Shown here piece after piece: positions 37,870 to 49,060 of a DNA stretch of 64,000 bases. The translations under genes were made by a program, and so were the position numbers. Source of the stretch: Sciurus carolinensis (taxonomy: Eukaryota > Chordata > Mammalia > Rodentia > Sciuridae); contig NC_062223.1 of assembly GCF_902686445.1 (NCBI RefSeq), positions 45,917,998-45,981,997 on the forward strand, in the 5' to 3' direction. Within the stretch, counting starts at the first letter, position 1. Every line of letters begins with the position of its first letter. The notes under the pieces are model-generated. The model made no database searches, was not told the DNA's origin, and saw only the letters and a list, made by a program, of their open reading frames with translations.

Positions 37870-38660
37870 CATTTCAATGGTTTCTTTTGAGAACTAAAGC
37901 AAATTAGCTCAAGAATCACTATTTCTACACTCTCACTCTTTTGGCTTTAAGTGGCTTTTGAAGGGAGTGTCCCAGATGAGAAACTTCTAACACTCCTGCA
38001 GAGATGACCTGCTTGAAGAACTGGCTGCCTGATTAACTATTAACTGCTCTCAATAGGATTAGATAATTAAGGACATTGATGACCATTAATTAGGAGGAGG
38101 GCACATTAATTTGTCACTGGATAGGGCCTTTACAATGATTTATAGGTTAGTGCTACTTGCAAATGTGAAGGGAAAGAGAAAAAGAGAGAGAACCATTAAG
38201 TTACCTTATCAAGTGGCCAGCTTAAAGAGGGCAGAGGGTCAAAAAAGGGCCAAAGTGGTCACTTAAGGGTGAAGTCCCAAACACCAAAGCAGTGCCAAGC
38301 CACATTGACCATCATTTGGTGATGAAGTTAAAAATATGCTAATTTATTGGTGGCAATTCTCTCTTTTTATGGTTTCAAGCAGTTAAGACAAGTGGCCTGC
38401 TTAAGAGCTTTTCATTTGAAAAGAGATTAAACAAAATGGTTTGTCAAGGCTGCTAGGCTGTTTTATGTCTTTGTTAAAAAAAAAAATTGTACGGACTATA
38501 CTGATAACTATCACATCACCCAAAAGCCATCTCTCTCTGAACATTTACTTCGTTAATAAAAACATCAGCACTAATTGCTTAATAGTTCTATGTTCATTTG
38601 CTCTTTAGCAAGATTAAGTTGAAATAAATCTTTTGTACTACAACTTTCTGTCATCATTGC
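37870..38660. promoter_or_regulatory. Candidate enhancer with NKX2-like and TAAT-core clusters
   Basis: About 0.8 kb just 3' of exon 9, free of repeats. It has AAGTGG cores at 37949-37954, 38211-38216, 38253-38258 and 38390-38395; three of them are followed within 3-4 bases by CTTAA. Around 38030-38110 there are dense ATTA/TAAT cores (tgattaac, gattagataattaag, attaattagg, cattaattt). NKX2 factors bind TYAAGTGG and homeodomain proteins bind TAAT. Which proteins act here is unknown. Confidence 0.5.
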
Positions 38661-38960
38661 TTGCATAAAGGTCACAAAAAAAGTTTAAGTGTCGTAGAAA
38701 ATTTACTTAAAGCCAATAGTGTAAATTATACTTTGTTTAATTCAGCATGTAAAGCGAAAGGTAATTTCACTAACAGTAAAGAAAAATGCTTTTAGAATGT
38801 AGATAAGAATTCTCTTTTCTTAGCCATATACAATGTGAGTAGTATTCACATTCCACACACAAGTAGCACAGCTCATTAACATTTAATTAAATTGCCTTTG
38901 AAAGCCTTGGAAATATACATATCATATTTATCATACAAGTTTGGAGCTTACTTTTAATAG
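38660..38960. promoter_or_regulatory. Possible continuation of the conserved block near exon 9
   Basis: Repeat-free sequence continuing from the block to its left, with TTCATTTGC-like and ATTTAATTAAATTG (38882-38895) homeodomain-type motifs. Weaker than its neighbour. Confidence 0.25.
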
Positions 38961-39164
38961 ACATTTAAAACAAAATCACTTTTGCTATACTCTGATACAC
39001 CATTAAAATAAAAAGACAGTAAAAATATTATTCTGTTACATCAAAAAATAATATTTAACATGAAACATTATCTCAGGAATTTCATTAAAGTGTAAAAAAA
39101 ACATAAAAAAGAAGAGGGATACCATTTACCTCAAGATTGAACTAAAACATAAAAATTCTCTTAC

Positions 39165-39270
39165 CTCAATGGTGAATAGCTTCCTTTTTAATTTAAAAGC
39201 TAAGTCTTTGACATCTGATTCATCACAAATCAAGTTATTAAGCCGAGGAATTTGCCGAATATGAATCAAC
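39165..39270 (-). CDS. ELP4: ELP4 exon 9 (internal coding exon, apparent one-base frame gap at its start)
   Basis: Read in the ELP4 frame, this exon encodes [35 protein letters not shown] (35 residues), an unmistakable ELP4 segment. The donor is GAG/gtaaga. The only AG near its start is CTATAAG, which leaves G before the TTG codon of Leu, so the exon is 106 nt. Exon 8 ends with one base of the Gly codon, so two bases are needed before TTG; only one is present. Spliced as seen, the product reads ..YHG then TGA. ELP4 would lose about 79 C-terminal residues, and the stop would sit about 100 nt before the next junction. Either a base is missing from the sequence or the gene carries a real deletion. 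The final coding exon (about 43 residues in human) is outside the window. Confidence 0.93.
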
Positions 39271-39289
39271 CTTATAGAAAAGAAATTTA

Positions 39290-40090
39290 AAAAAAATTAA
39301 AACACTGTCACCAGATGCATAAATTAGAGTCTTACAGCAGAATCCTGTAAATTTACACACAAGCATCCTCCCCTTTTAAAACTGGAGCTTACTACCAGGA
39401 GCAATGAAGCAAATGGTGTGATTATACTCAAGTAATCAAGCAGAATAAGATAAACAGAAATCCTTGTGCGAGGAAAACTAATTGCACTTTGGTACAGAAG
39501 TACAGATGTAAAGAGGGATCTTAATACTTGTCAAAACTACAGCCGGTTTGTGTGTGATTTTCTCTTGTATTTACAGTAAGCAAATATGGCTATCACCTTG
39601 CATGCTGCCCACGGCACCACTGAGTGATCTTTATTTTATTAAATGCACCAGTAAGCAGCCAGCAAAACAAGGCTTATGGGTTACTGATAACCAATGAAGC
39701 ACTAATAAAAAGTATTTCATTTTGTACCTTATTAATGACTTAAACAAACCATTGAAGAAAACTACATTTCAGAGCATACTCTAGGATCAAACATTAACCT
39801 CTATGCCATCCCAAGGTACTCAATTTATGTGGCATGTTAGACCTTTATGTGACTGCTATAAGCTTTGCAACAGTGCTAGGTAAACCGTAAGCTTTGGGTT
39901 CTTGTCAGTAGAAACACTTGCTAATTTCTTCTGACAAGGGCATTGGATGGTTTTTGTGTAGCCTAATGTAGTTTCTGACTAAACTAGAGGTCATTTCCCA
40001 CAGATGAAGGCATGGAAGGTTCTTCAGTGCATCTTTCTGCCTGACTCAGTTCATATTTAAAAACCACCATCCCAAGGACAGTGATGCCTG
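39290..40090. promoter_or_regulatory. Candidate conserved block in ELP4 intron 8 next to exon 9
   Basis: Repeat-free sequence directly upstream of exon 9 (in gene orientation), of higher complexity near 39500-39740. It contains the palindrome-like GGTTACTGATAACC (39679-39692), similar to an HNF1 site but one base shorter, and TTATTAATGAC. Function unknown. Confidence 0.35.
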
Positions 40091-41054
40091 AACATGGGGG
40101 TGATAGGGAGGCAAATTCCAGATTTGAACAAATAGAAAAATCTTAATTATAGAACTGCTTCTCCAGTACAAGGTTTTATGTGTGTATCTGAATGATTAGT
40201 AATGTATGTATTAGCTTTAGCTTAAAGTGGTAAATCTCCAGATGCTTAACCTCAGAAACAACCTCTTTGAAAGTAACTGACTAAAATATCTTACTAAATT
40301 TTTTAAACTTAAAAAAAACTTAGAAGATGATATTAAGGAAACAGTCTTTAACCACAAGTTAAAAATACACACAGCAATTTAGTAAAATACATTTATTAGA
40401 AATAAGCACAACTTACTTTTATTTGCACATTTCTAATTTTAACCTTACATGTACTTGTTTAGCTAACTATTAAAACAGGAGAACTTACAGAATAAATTAT
40501 TTCATCATCAAATCCTTCTTATTAACAGAAAGTTTACTAGTCATCAGAAACACTCATTACTCTTTGGGGAGTCATTTGTCAAGTCAGAGATTTCAGCACA
40601 AAGGATACAGCCTTTCAATGAAATGTTTCAATCAAAATGATATTTTTCAGTTATAAAATACTTTAAAAGAGAAATAAATTAAAAATAGTCAAATCTTAAT
40701 AGATCTCTTCCTATCATATTGAAAATTATATATTAAATGCACCACAAATAGGTTTAATCTGGGCATATGCATGTAAGTAAACAAGAGGCAAATTATTTTA
40801 TAATAGCTTTTGCTCACACATTATATTTTCCAACTTTAAAAACTCCTGATTATTAGTTTATGTTATTTTATTATATTTTTAAATGCTGTATGCTGACTCC
40901 TCGAAGCACTGGTCAATTATATAAAGTATCTTAAGTATCTTATAATCTTTAATACATTTTTTGGAGACTCTGGCATGTAAATCAACAAAAACCTTCCATT
41001 ATCTCATAACATCAAAGTTTTAGATTTCAAATCAGCTAGCGAATCTCATTTTTT

Positions 41055-41090
41055 TTTTCCCCATCCCATGGTGCTGGGGATAAGCTAGTG
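41055..41090 (-). repeat. ID-derived scrap, antisense
   Basis: A T run followed by CCATGGTGCTGGGGATA resembles the reversed 3' part of an ID element, cut short. Confidence 0.45.
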
Positions 41091-41151
41091 AATCTTTACA
41101 GTGGAGGTTTCTATGGAAGTACAGTAGTTCCACAATAATAATAGCAATAAT

Positions 41152-41168
41152 TTATATATATATATATT
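41152..41168. repeat. TA microsatellite
   Basis: A short run of TA units. Confidence 0.85.
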
Positions 41169-41327
41169 TAGAATATATAAAGAAGTAAAAATCTGTTATT
41201 CATTACATTCTATGTTGATTTTAGACCCCAAACACACAATTACAAAACTTTTACTATTCAATGGTTCTGTGTAAGAATCTTCATTTAAAACAAAAATCCC
41301 CCAGCGAAAAAAATGACTAAAATATAG

Positions 41328-41445
41328 GGGCTGGGATGTAGCTCAGAGTTTAAAAAAATAGGCACTGGGGGCATAGCTCAGTGGTAGAGGGAGCACTTAG
41401 CATACACAAGGCCCTGGATTCAATCCCTAGCTCCAAAAACAGCAA
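41328..41445 (+). repeat. ID SINE, with partial head duplication
   Basis: GGGGCTGGGATGTAGCTCAG is followed after a short A-rich piece by a second head (GGGGGCATAGCTCAGTGGTA) and GGCCCTGGATTCAATCCCTA. The 20-25 bp head therefore occurs twice. Confidence 0.8.
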
Positions 41446-41957
41446 ACAAATGTTTGAAAAAATGTTTGATGAATTCACCTGTGCTTACACCAAAGTGATA
41501 ATACAGTATTATTTTCTTATCACACAGCTAAGCTTTGTAAAGTATAAACTGACTAGAAGTGTTCCAGATTTTGGAGCATTTCAGATTTCGGACTTTTGGG
41601 TTAGGGATACTTCACTTGTATCATTAGAATTAACATTTTTATTTGGAACGTGGCTAATTAGTATGACTGATATCATGGCAACTTTAAGCCATTGAAACAT
41701 TGAAATGTTTATCTAAGTGATGCTTGAGACCTTGGGTTTGACTCCTTACAAAGAGTTTTCATAGTTTGTAGTCTTATTGTAGTTTGATGACAAGCTGCCA
41801 TGGAAGATTTGCCAGGAACAAAAAACATTTAATAGTTATATTATAAAATAAAATTCATGTTACTTTATAGTAGATTTTCTGACTAGACAGGAGGATTCTT
41901 CCAGGTACCCTAGAAACATCCAGAACATTCTCTTCTTATTACAAAGGTGCTGCTTAC

Positions 41958-42066
41958 CATGATAATCCTTATATAATGGGTTGGTTTCTCTCTCAGAACC
42001 GATAAAAGATTCCAGACCAACCACTGTATCTGACAAGTTTGTAACACGGGAAATAATTGCTTTATT
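41958..42066 (-). CDS. ELP4: ELP4 exon 8 (internal coding exon)
   Basis: This 109-nt exon encodes 36 residues plus one base: [36 protein letters not shown], then the first G of a Gly codon. The block [22 protein letters not shown] is highly characteristic of ELP4. The acceptor is TTTTACAG/AAT, in phase 0 after exon 7. The donor is CATG/gtaagc, leaving phase 1. Without splicing the frame would continue into the intron (GKQHLCNKK and on). The phase left here does not match the start of exon 9; see that entry. Confidence 0.95.
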
Positions 42067-43189
42067 CTGTAAAACAAACAAATGAAACATTCATTTTATG
42101 CTTAAAAATGTTACACTGATACAGTGCCACTATGCCAACTTGATGACAAATTGTTGTGGAGACAGTCAATGTAGAGAAATAACTCAAAAATTAAAAATTA
42201 AAGCTATTATAGGCTGAAAATTTGATGAAAATATGCTCTTACTTGAAAATTCTTGGTATGCTACTCTAATTTGAAGAACTGAGAGTAAAACATAAATTGA
42301 TAGAAAACATAAATTAAATATTGTTTGTTTTAAGGACAGGGTTACTTTTATTCTTATGCCCTCTTATTTTTCAAATTACTTCACCCAGTGTCCATTGGAA
42401 AACTTGACAGACAATAGGATTCAGAAACAGTAGATAGCACAGTATAAAGTATTAAGGCAAGGGTTCCACTGTCGTCTGTCAGCTGGGATTAGGTCTCAGG
42501 CCTATCTAACAGCTGAGGTTCTCTGTGACATATTAGAAATATGGAAGGGTCCAGCTAAGAGGCTGCAACATGGCTAGGCCTGGAGTCTTCTGTTTTCTCT
42601 TTCCAGATGCTGTCATTTGGCTCTGGGGTGACAATAAAGGCAAAGAAAAGATTGTAGGTGACTAGCATTTAGACCTATAGTCTACTCATTCTTTCCCATC
42701 ACAACTCCAGATAAAATATTGCTAAACCATACATCTTGTTCCAGAATGTCACATTTTGCAAGATTAAAAAATACATTAATATGTTTCTAAATATAGTATG
42801 ACCAGTCATTAAGTAGTAAAAGTCCTAAAATACCCAGAAATTCATGGTTATACAAATAAAATAATCAAATATCCAGTAGGATTTTAAAAAGACATTATTT
42901 TGTTTAATAGAAATCCAGTATTTTTTCTAGCTCTCTTCTGGTGATAGATCAGAGAATTGTGATTATGTGCTATAACACCTTGGAAAAATATTTACTGTAA
43001 AGTCTAGATAAGTTCAAAGAATTGCTGTATGTTAATTTTGTAATTTTAAAATTCCTATTTTATATGTTGGTAATGTCCACTAGTTAAAACAGTTTTCAAG
43101 AAAAGGATGGAAAATGTAAAACAATCAAGAAAATTTATCAGTTTCATGTTATATCCTCTGTTAGAGAAAAGGTCAAATATAATTAAACA

Positions 43190-43900
43190 TTTTCATTTTC
43201 TGAAAACACAACTGACTACTGAGTTTACTGGTATTCCTAATTCTTAGCTCACTTTAAAAGGATTGCATAAGAATGCCATATAAAAGGAGGAAGGTCAATG
43301 CCACCTGAGTTGCTATGAAATTCAGAGTAGCTTATGTCACCAAATATTTTGCTGAAGTGACAGACTAACTACACACCTAGGACAGTATTTGAAACTGCTC
43401 AATAGGAAGAAACATGTTTTATAAAGGATGTTTTGGCCCTTGAATCAGTGTTCTTATAAGGGACTATTAAAAAGAATTTTTCTTAATCATCTTTAATACT
43501 TTCAATCATGTGGGCACACAAAGTGTAGAAAAACAAACATGACTTGGAAATGCTATTTTTTTTCTAAGGCAATTTTTCATTCAATGGTGAGAAAATAATC
43601 CAGATTGATTCCTTACTTTCAGTTCTGTGCCACAGGGGATGGTCCTACTCCAGGAATAACAGGGGCTTCGGAGGCCATAAACATGTTCCTCTCAATATTT
43701 CTTTAGCCAAAGACCATTATATCAAACTCATCCAGGTTGGGTTTCAGCCAGTTATTCTTCACCCAAACAAAAATGTCTGCCAGACATTCCAACAGCTGGG
43801 AGACAGTTCACAATGAGTCAACTTGAAAATGATTCATTGTGCTGAGTACTGAACAATGTTGGGGTGGGGGTGGGGTGTGGCTGAGTTGGTAGTAAAGGGT
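43190..43900. promoter_or_regulatory. Candidate conserved block with a SOX-type triad
   Basis: Repeat-free sequence in intron 7. At 43810-43858 three SOX-type cores occur: ACAATG (43810-43815), CATTGT (43835-43840) and ACAATG (43853-43858), the last within AACAATGTT. There is also AATAATCC (OTX-type) near 43595-43602 and ACATTCCA (TEAD-type) near 43784-43791. A G-rich run follows at 43860-43880. SOX2 partners PAX6 in known eye enhancers; a role here is inferred. Confidence 0.38.
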
Positions 43901-46900
43901 GAGAACAAGTGGGAGATGAAGAAAAACCATGTGGTTACCCCATCAAGAAGAATCTTGGATAATAACCAGCAGGCTCTTATCATTTCATTTTTAGTATAAA
44001 TTCAACCGGGAAGAGCACTCCTGTTATGGACCCTCAGATGATCAAGCACTTATAAAGGCTACTGACAATATTTCTTAATCAAAAGGTCAGATTTACTTTT
44101 ATCTATAAAGAAAAGACTAAATCTTTGTGTCTAAATATCTGAATCTAAAATGGTAAAAGCCAATTTTTGTTAGAACTCAAATGTGCAAGATTTCAGTGAT
44201 ATCAACTAGGACCTTCTCAATTATATGAATAATAGAAATTGTAAAGTTTAATGGGAGTGATATCCATCCTGGTAGTATATAAGCAAGGTGCTGTGCATTT
44301 AAATGGCAAACCTGATATTTCTTTCTTTCTTTCATTTAAGCTTAAAATTAATAAACTATTAACAGCCTGTAATATTCATCAGCTTTGTAAGTCTTTTTAA
44401 GATAGTCTGCGAGTGATAAAAAATCAATTATACACTTAGAAGAGGAAAACTAATGAATTCCAAATATGAAAAGCATGTGCAACCTAGAGTTCAAAATGTT
44501 TCAGAAGCTCATTTATGTTTTATTTATCATATTTCAGGTTCATATCATAGTTATTAACTACAAACTAAATTCTATTGTAAAAGCTTTCATGTAATTTTAG
44601 AGGAAGATAAACTTTTAATCATATTATCATCATAAAATAATTTACACTTAATGGTAACTTTCTTGCTTTCTGCACAGTTATTTTGCAAAATAGTTTATAC
44701 AATGTGGTAGGTCACATTAATTGTGAAAGTTGTGCAGGTATTGAAACATATTTATAGGATAAAAAGCAATGGAAATTATATAAGAAGGACATTTAAGTTT
44801 CTGACTCAGATAATCTTAATTTTTATGATAAATCCACTCAAACTTCTAGTTATTTATACGAACACAAAAGATATTTGGGTTTGTAAATATTACTTTTTTA
44901 AATTAAAAAATGTGTTACAGATAACTTTTTTATGTCCAAGATTCATAAGGAATATGGCCTATTGATATAATCCTACCTTGAAACCATTCTTGTCAAAAGG
45001 TCTCAAATCACAATATAAATGCTAAATGTCCCTTAAATAAAAATAAAGGTAGGTAAATTTACTTAAAAGAATCTAAAATTAACAACTTAAAAAACCATTA
45101 AAACCATAATAATTATAATTCACTTTAGCAGGAATATATGGTGGGTAACATTTTGTCAAAATATAACTAGCAGTGTTAAGGAAGCTTTAGCATAATGATT
45201 GGAGCAGAGGTCCAAGCATTATGGAACTTCTATATTCTCATCCTAACAGATTCTAAGTGTTTTTATGTTATCAGTAAAGATGCAAAACCTTTCTGGTCTT
45301 AAGTATATAGTTGGAAATGGAAAAGTAAAGGTTATTTATTCATCAATTATTCAAACATAAATCTGAATATAATTTTCAATTAATTTTGAACTTGTTATGT
45401 TAGTTTCTAATAAAGAACATTTGAGTAAGGACATTTGGAATTCACCACTATGAATACATTAATGGTTATAGTACATGTGCAGCAAAATGACATCACCCAA
45501 GAATATACAATGATATTGCCACTCTTCCTTCTTGCCCATCTGGATATGAAAATCTAGGATGACTCAAAAATCCTTCTTATACTAGACAAATATCCCTTTG
45601 CTCCTGGGTGAAAGTTGTCAGCTTTGGATAGTAGCCAAGACATGACTAGGAGGGAAGCCAGAATAGAAGAGAGCCAGTGTCCAGGAGTTTTAAGAGTTTG
45701 TTGGCAATCTCAAACAGCATTGTAATAAGTTACATAAAAGGCTCTTAGATTTTTCTGTTGCAGTGTAACTCCTTAATTAGTTAAATTAAAAATATGTCAA
45801 ATGTTGTTGCAAATAAACATAGCAAATAAGATAGTCCAGTCTTTTGCCTTTTTTTTATTACAATTTCAGTTTCACAAGAACCTTGAGATTTTATCTTGAT
45901 TATTTCCTATTTGCTATTATGGAATGATAACATTTTTATTTAGGATACCCTAAATGCATTAAATGGATTTTAAATTAAGGAAAATTAATTTGATGCTTCT
46001 TTTCAATTCAAAGTTCATAAAACTAAATTATAAATTTTGTTAAGAGATAAAAATTGCACTACGGTCATATAAAACTCCCATTATTTTCTATATAAATAGT
46101 TGGCATTATCAAGGAACAATAAGGATATTTCAAAGCCTAAATATTTCCTTATTTTCTTGAATTTAATAATCTCAACAATAAAGAAGATACAATTTGTACC
46201 AATACAAATTACATTTCTGGGAAATATTTTAAATAGAATATTAAAAAGAAATTAAACAATAATTTAATTATTAAGAAGCTTGAGAGGAATAAATCAATCG
46301 ACAAAGCATTTATGCAATGCCTCAAATAAGAATAAATTCTTGGGTTTCTTAATTTATACTATTTAAGAAAGAGAACAAACACAACGTGAAAGGAAATGTT
46401 TCCATTTGGGTATGGCATAAACATCAGATGTGGATGAAAGCACTGTTAAGTCATAGTTAAACAGTTAAAGAAACATTTAAGTTACTTTATGTTTGACCCT
46501 CATGTATGATATGAGGTGTATGTGTTGTGTCAGGGATCCTCACAGGCCAAGTATGGAACACTCATGAGTCCAATTTATGACATTTCCTTGTCATGAAATA
46601 CAAAAAACAACTTGGATCAAAAGACAAATCTAAAGTACTTAATGAGGTATTTGCTGTTCTGTGTTTATTCTCTATTCTATTGAAACCAAGACTGAAATAA
46701 TAAAATTATACTGTTTGTAACTTTTCAAAAACTTGCTTCATCTTCCCCAGAGTTGTTGCCTTACATGTGCAAATTAATTTTTATTTTATTAAAAATACTC
46801 GATAGTGGGGAAATAATTCTGTTCGTGATTATTTTGAATGTAATAAATAAAACAATTTTATCAGATAAAATTATACTAATGCATATTTGTAATAAATTGA

Positions 46901-47639
46901 TGAGAGCACTAGATTAAAACGTTCCATATTTAAGACTGAAATTTATTCAAACTCAGTTAATTTTAGATTATGGACAAACAATTGTAAATTAAAAAATTCT
47001 AAATACAACTCTCTCATGGTAATGTCACATAATGATATTCATTCAGGGAAATCATAAAACAAACATTTTGATTTTTTTCCATTAAAGCCAAAAACACATC
47101 CACGAAGAAACTAAGGGCAAATATATTTAATTTCAAAAGTTAAGTTGCTGAGTATGTCAAATTTTACTAGGAATAAGCAACGGAGTCACATCTTTTTGTG
47201 TTTTCTTTCTGATTAAACATTTGGTAATCTAAAATTTTGGTCTGAAAATGTTGGTTCTTTAAAATGGAGGATTTTTTTTTTTGGAACACATGCCTTTATT
47301 TTCAGAAACATTATTTACATTTACACTGGCCTCAAATATTACATACTTTGCAGAGTATCTATTTAAATCAGTTTGGTTCTTTTTCCATTTGGTTATTTCA
47401 TAAAACATTCAAAAACTTTACATATTCTGAAAACGGAAATGGGATGAGCAAAATACTGTAATGAATAAGTTAGATGAAATAATGGTACAATATTCAAAAT
47501 TTATTTTAGGCATTTCTATAAATTTACATAATTTAGTTCACATTATAGAAACTATTCACAGACAAACTTGTTTGTATTTCATCCTTAAAAATGTTATGGG
47601 TAATTTTTAAATCAGAGATTTTATCTTAATACTTTACAC

Positions 47640-47960
47640 TTAAAATTCATAAAATGAAATTCAGATGTCCAAAGCTCACACCCAGCCCTGAAGGGAAAAA
47701 GACAAAAAACAAAAAAAACTAATATCCAATATCAAACAGGGCATCCAGCTGATGTTTGTGGTACAGTGGCAGGTTAAAGATACTAAAGTTTAAAATCAGC
47801 TTAGAATAATCCCATATTGAGTATAAAATGATAGCCTGTCATCAGGAACAGGCAGACAGAGCCAGGTCCAGATGGGAGACTGGCTGGGAAAAAGGCTGAG
47901 GCAGGTGGGAAAATGATGGGAACCTGACGGAAGACAGGACTACTCCCTCTGCTGGCAATG
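47640..47960. promoter_or_regulatory. Possible conserved block in ELP4 intron 7
   Basis: A GC-richer, repeat-free stretch in otherwise AT-rich intron, with a purine-rich run in the middle and a GAATAATCCC (OTX-type) motif near 47804-47813. I recognise nothing else. Confidence 0.25.
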
Positions 47961-48246
47961 TCCTCACCTGCTTGAATTTTTAACTAATGACTAGCTTTTC
48001 TTTAATTATTTAAGATATAACCAATAAATTATGTAAGGTGTCCCTCTTTCACTCTTGCATTCTTCACTTGCACATTTTCAAACTCAGTATTGTATTTTCA
48101 CCAAATTTGTTAGATATAAAAGGATCCAATGTTTCACCAGGAGGTCCAATTATTTATCTTGTAATTTAATTACATCATAAGCATAAGCATTGCTTTTATA
48201 ATATAAAGTCTTTTAAAAGTTAAGGATACCTTTGAATTATGCTTTA

Positions 48247-48293
48247 ATACACACATATATACATATGCATGTATGCATATATACATATATTTT
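48247..48293. repeat. Imperfect AC/AT simple repeat with inverted symmetry
   Basis: Alternating purine/pyrimidine sequence centred on ATGCATGTATGCATATATAC; the flanks are nearly reverse complements. Confidence 0.8.
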
Positions 48294-48629
48294 CTTGAAA
48301 AAAATTCTTGGGTTATAGACTTCCTAATCCCTTTCTCAGACTCCACATAATGCCCCATAATGAAATAATATAGAAATGAACCATATAAATCAACTATACA
48401 GGGAACAAGGAAACAGCATGTCACAGCAAAACAGCATAGATGTACAGCGCCAAACCTATCTGATAATCTAATGATCTGAGTTTACAGATATTATGTACTA
48501 ATATGTAAGGAATTAAGAACTAATGTTTACACAAAAAATTTGTTAAATTTTACAGAAAAATTATTCGATATTTGATTTTCAGTGTAAGTTAATAGCTGCA
48601 GCAAAAACATTTAGTAAAAATCTGTTCTA

Positions 48630-49060
48630 AGATTTTGGCCTACAACCAGAAGCTCCCAGAACAGGAGGGATCAGCTTTTTCACCCACTGTTCTCATCTGA
48701 ATCCTGGCTTAAAAGCTATTCCAGCTCCCAGCTTTCCAGAAGGCTCCATCCCAGGAATCCTTGCCTGCCATTTGGTTTGCTGATTTTAATCTCTCAGGAC
48801 TTTCTTACAGTGGCTCTACTATGCTGAACTGGCACTTGCTTCTAGAAGTGAGTTATTATTAAACCTGTAGGTCAATTGTGGCACTAACAACTCTTTGGAA
48901 GCTTTCAGCCACAGTGTACAATTTGCTAGTCTAATTAAATATTAATTCTAAGTGTTACATTTTGTGGCTAAGAGCTTTTATTTTCCATCATCAGTCTGGA
49001 AAAGAAAGAGGTTACAAGGCTAATTTAATCTCTCCCCTTGTCCTCCCAACATTAAAGATT
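48630..49060. promoter_or_regulatory. Candidate conserved block with paired TTTAATCTCTC motifs
   Basis: Repeat-free, high-complexity sequence. The 11-mer TTTAATCTCTC occurs at 48785-48795 and 49024-49034 in the same orientation, and TCTAATTAAATATTAATTC lies between them (about 48931-48949). TAATCY is the OTX/CRX-type core and TAATTA the LHX/paired-type core. An eye or brain enhancer role is inferred from location and motifs. Confidence 0.42.

Larger units (their letters stand above)
1..39164 (-). other. ELP4: ELP4 intron 9, 5' part of the last large intron
   Basis: This stretch follows the exon 9 donor and contains no further exon that I can recognise. The terminal ELP4 exon is not present, so the intron exceeds 39 kb here. 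It holds repeats (listed separately), candidate conserved non-coding blocks and unremarkable AT-rich DNA. I see nothing specific in about 250-900, 1030-2360, 2560-3050, 5400-6170, 8000-8590, 15440-17090, 17820-19200, 21490-23460, 24900-26240, 26580-27680, 28660-30890, 31800-32150, 34260-37190 and 38960-39160. In other mammals this intron carries long-range enhancers of the neighbouring PAX6 gene. Confidence 0.85.
39271..41957 (-). other. ELP4: ELP4 intron 8
   Basis: A short intron (2.7 kb) bounded by CATG/gtaagc and CTATAAG/G. The half next to exon 9 (about 39290-40090) is repeat-free and looks conserved. The rest holds an ID SINE near 41330-41445, a small ID-derived scrap near 41055-41090, a TA microsatellite near 41152-41168 and otherwise plain AT-rich sequence. 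Confidence 0.85.

Noticed and set aside
43860..43880. G-rich run, considered as a G-quadruplex
   Set aside because: Short G runs of uneven spacing in one small tract; not distinctive enough to call.
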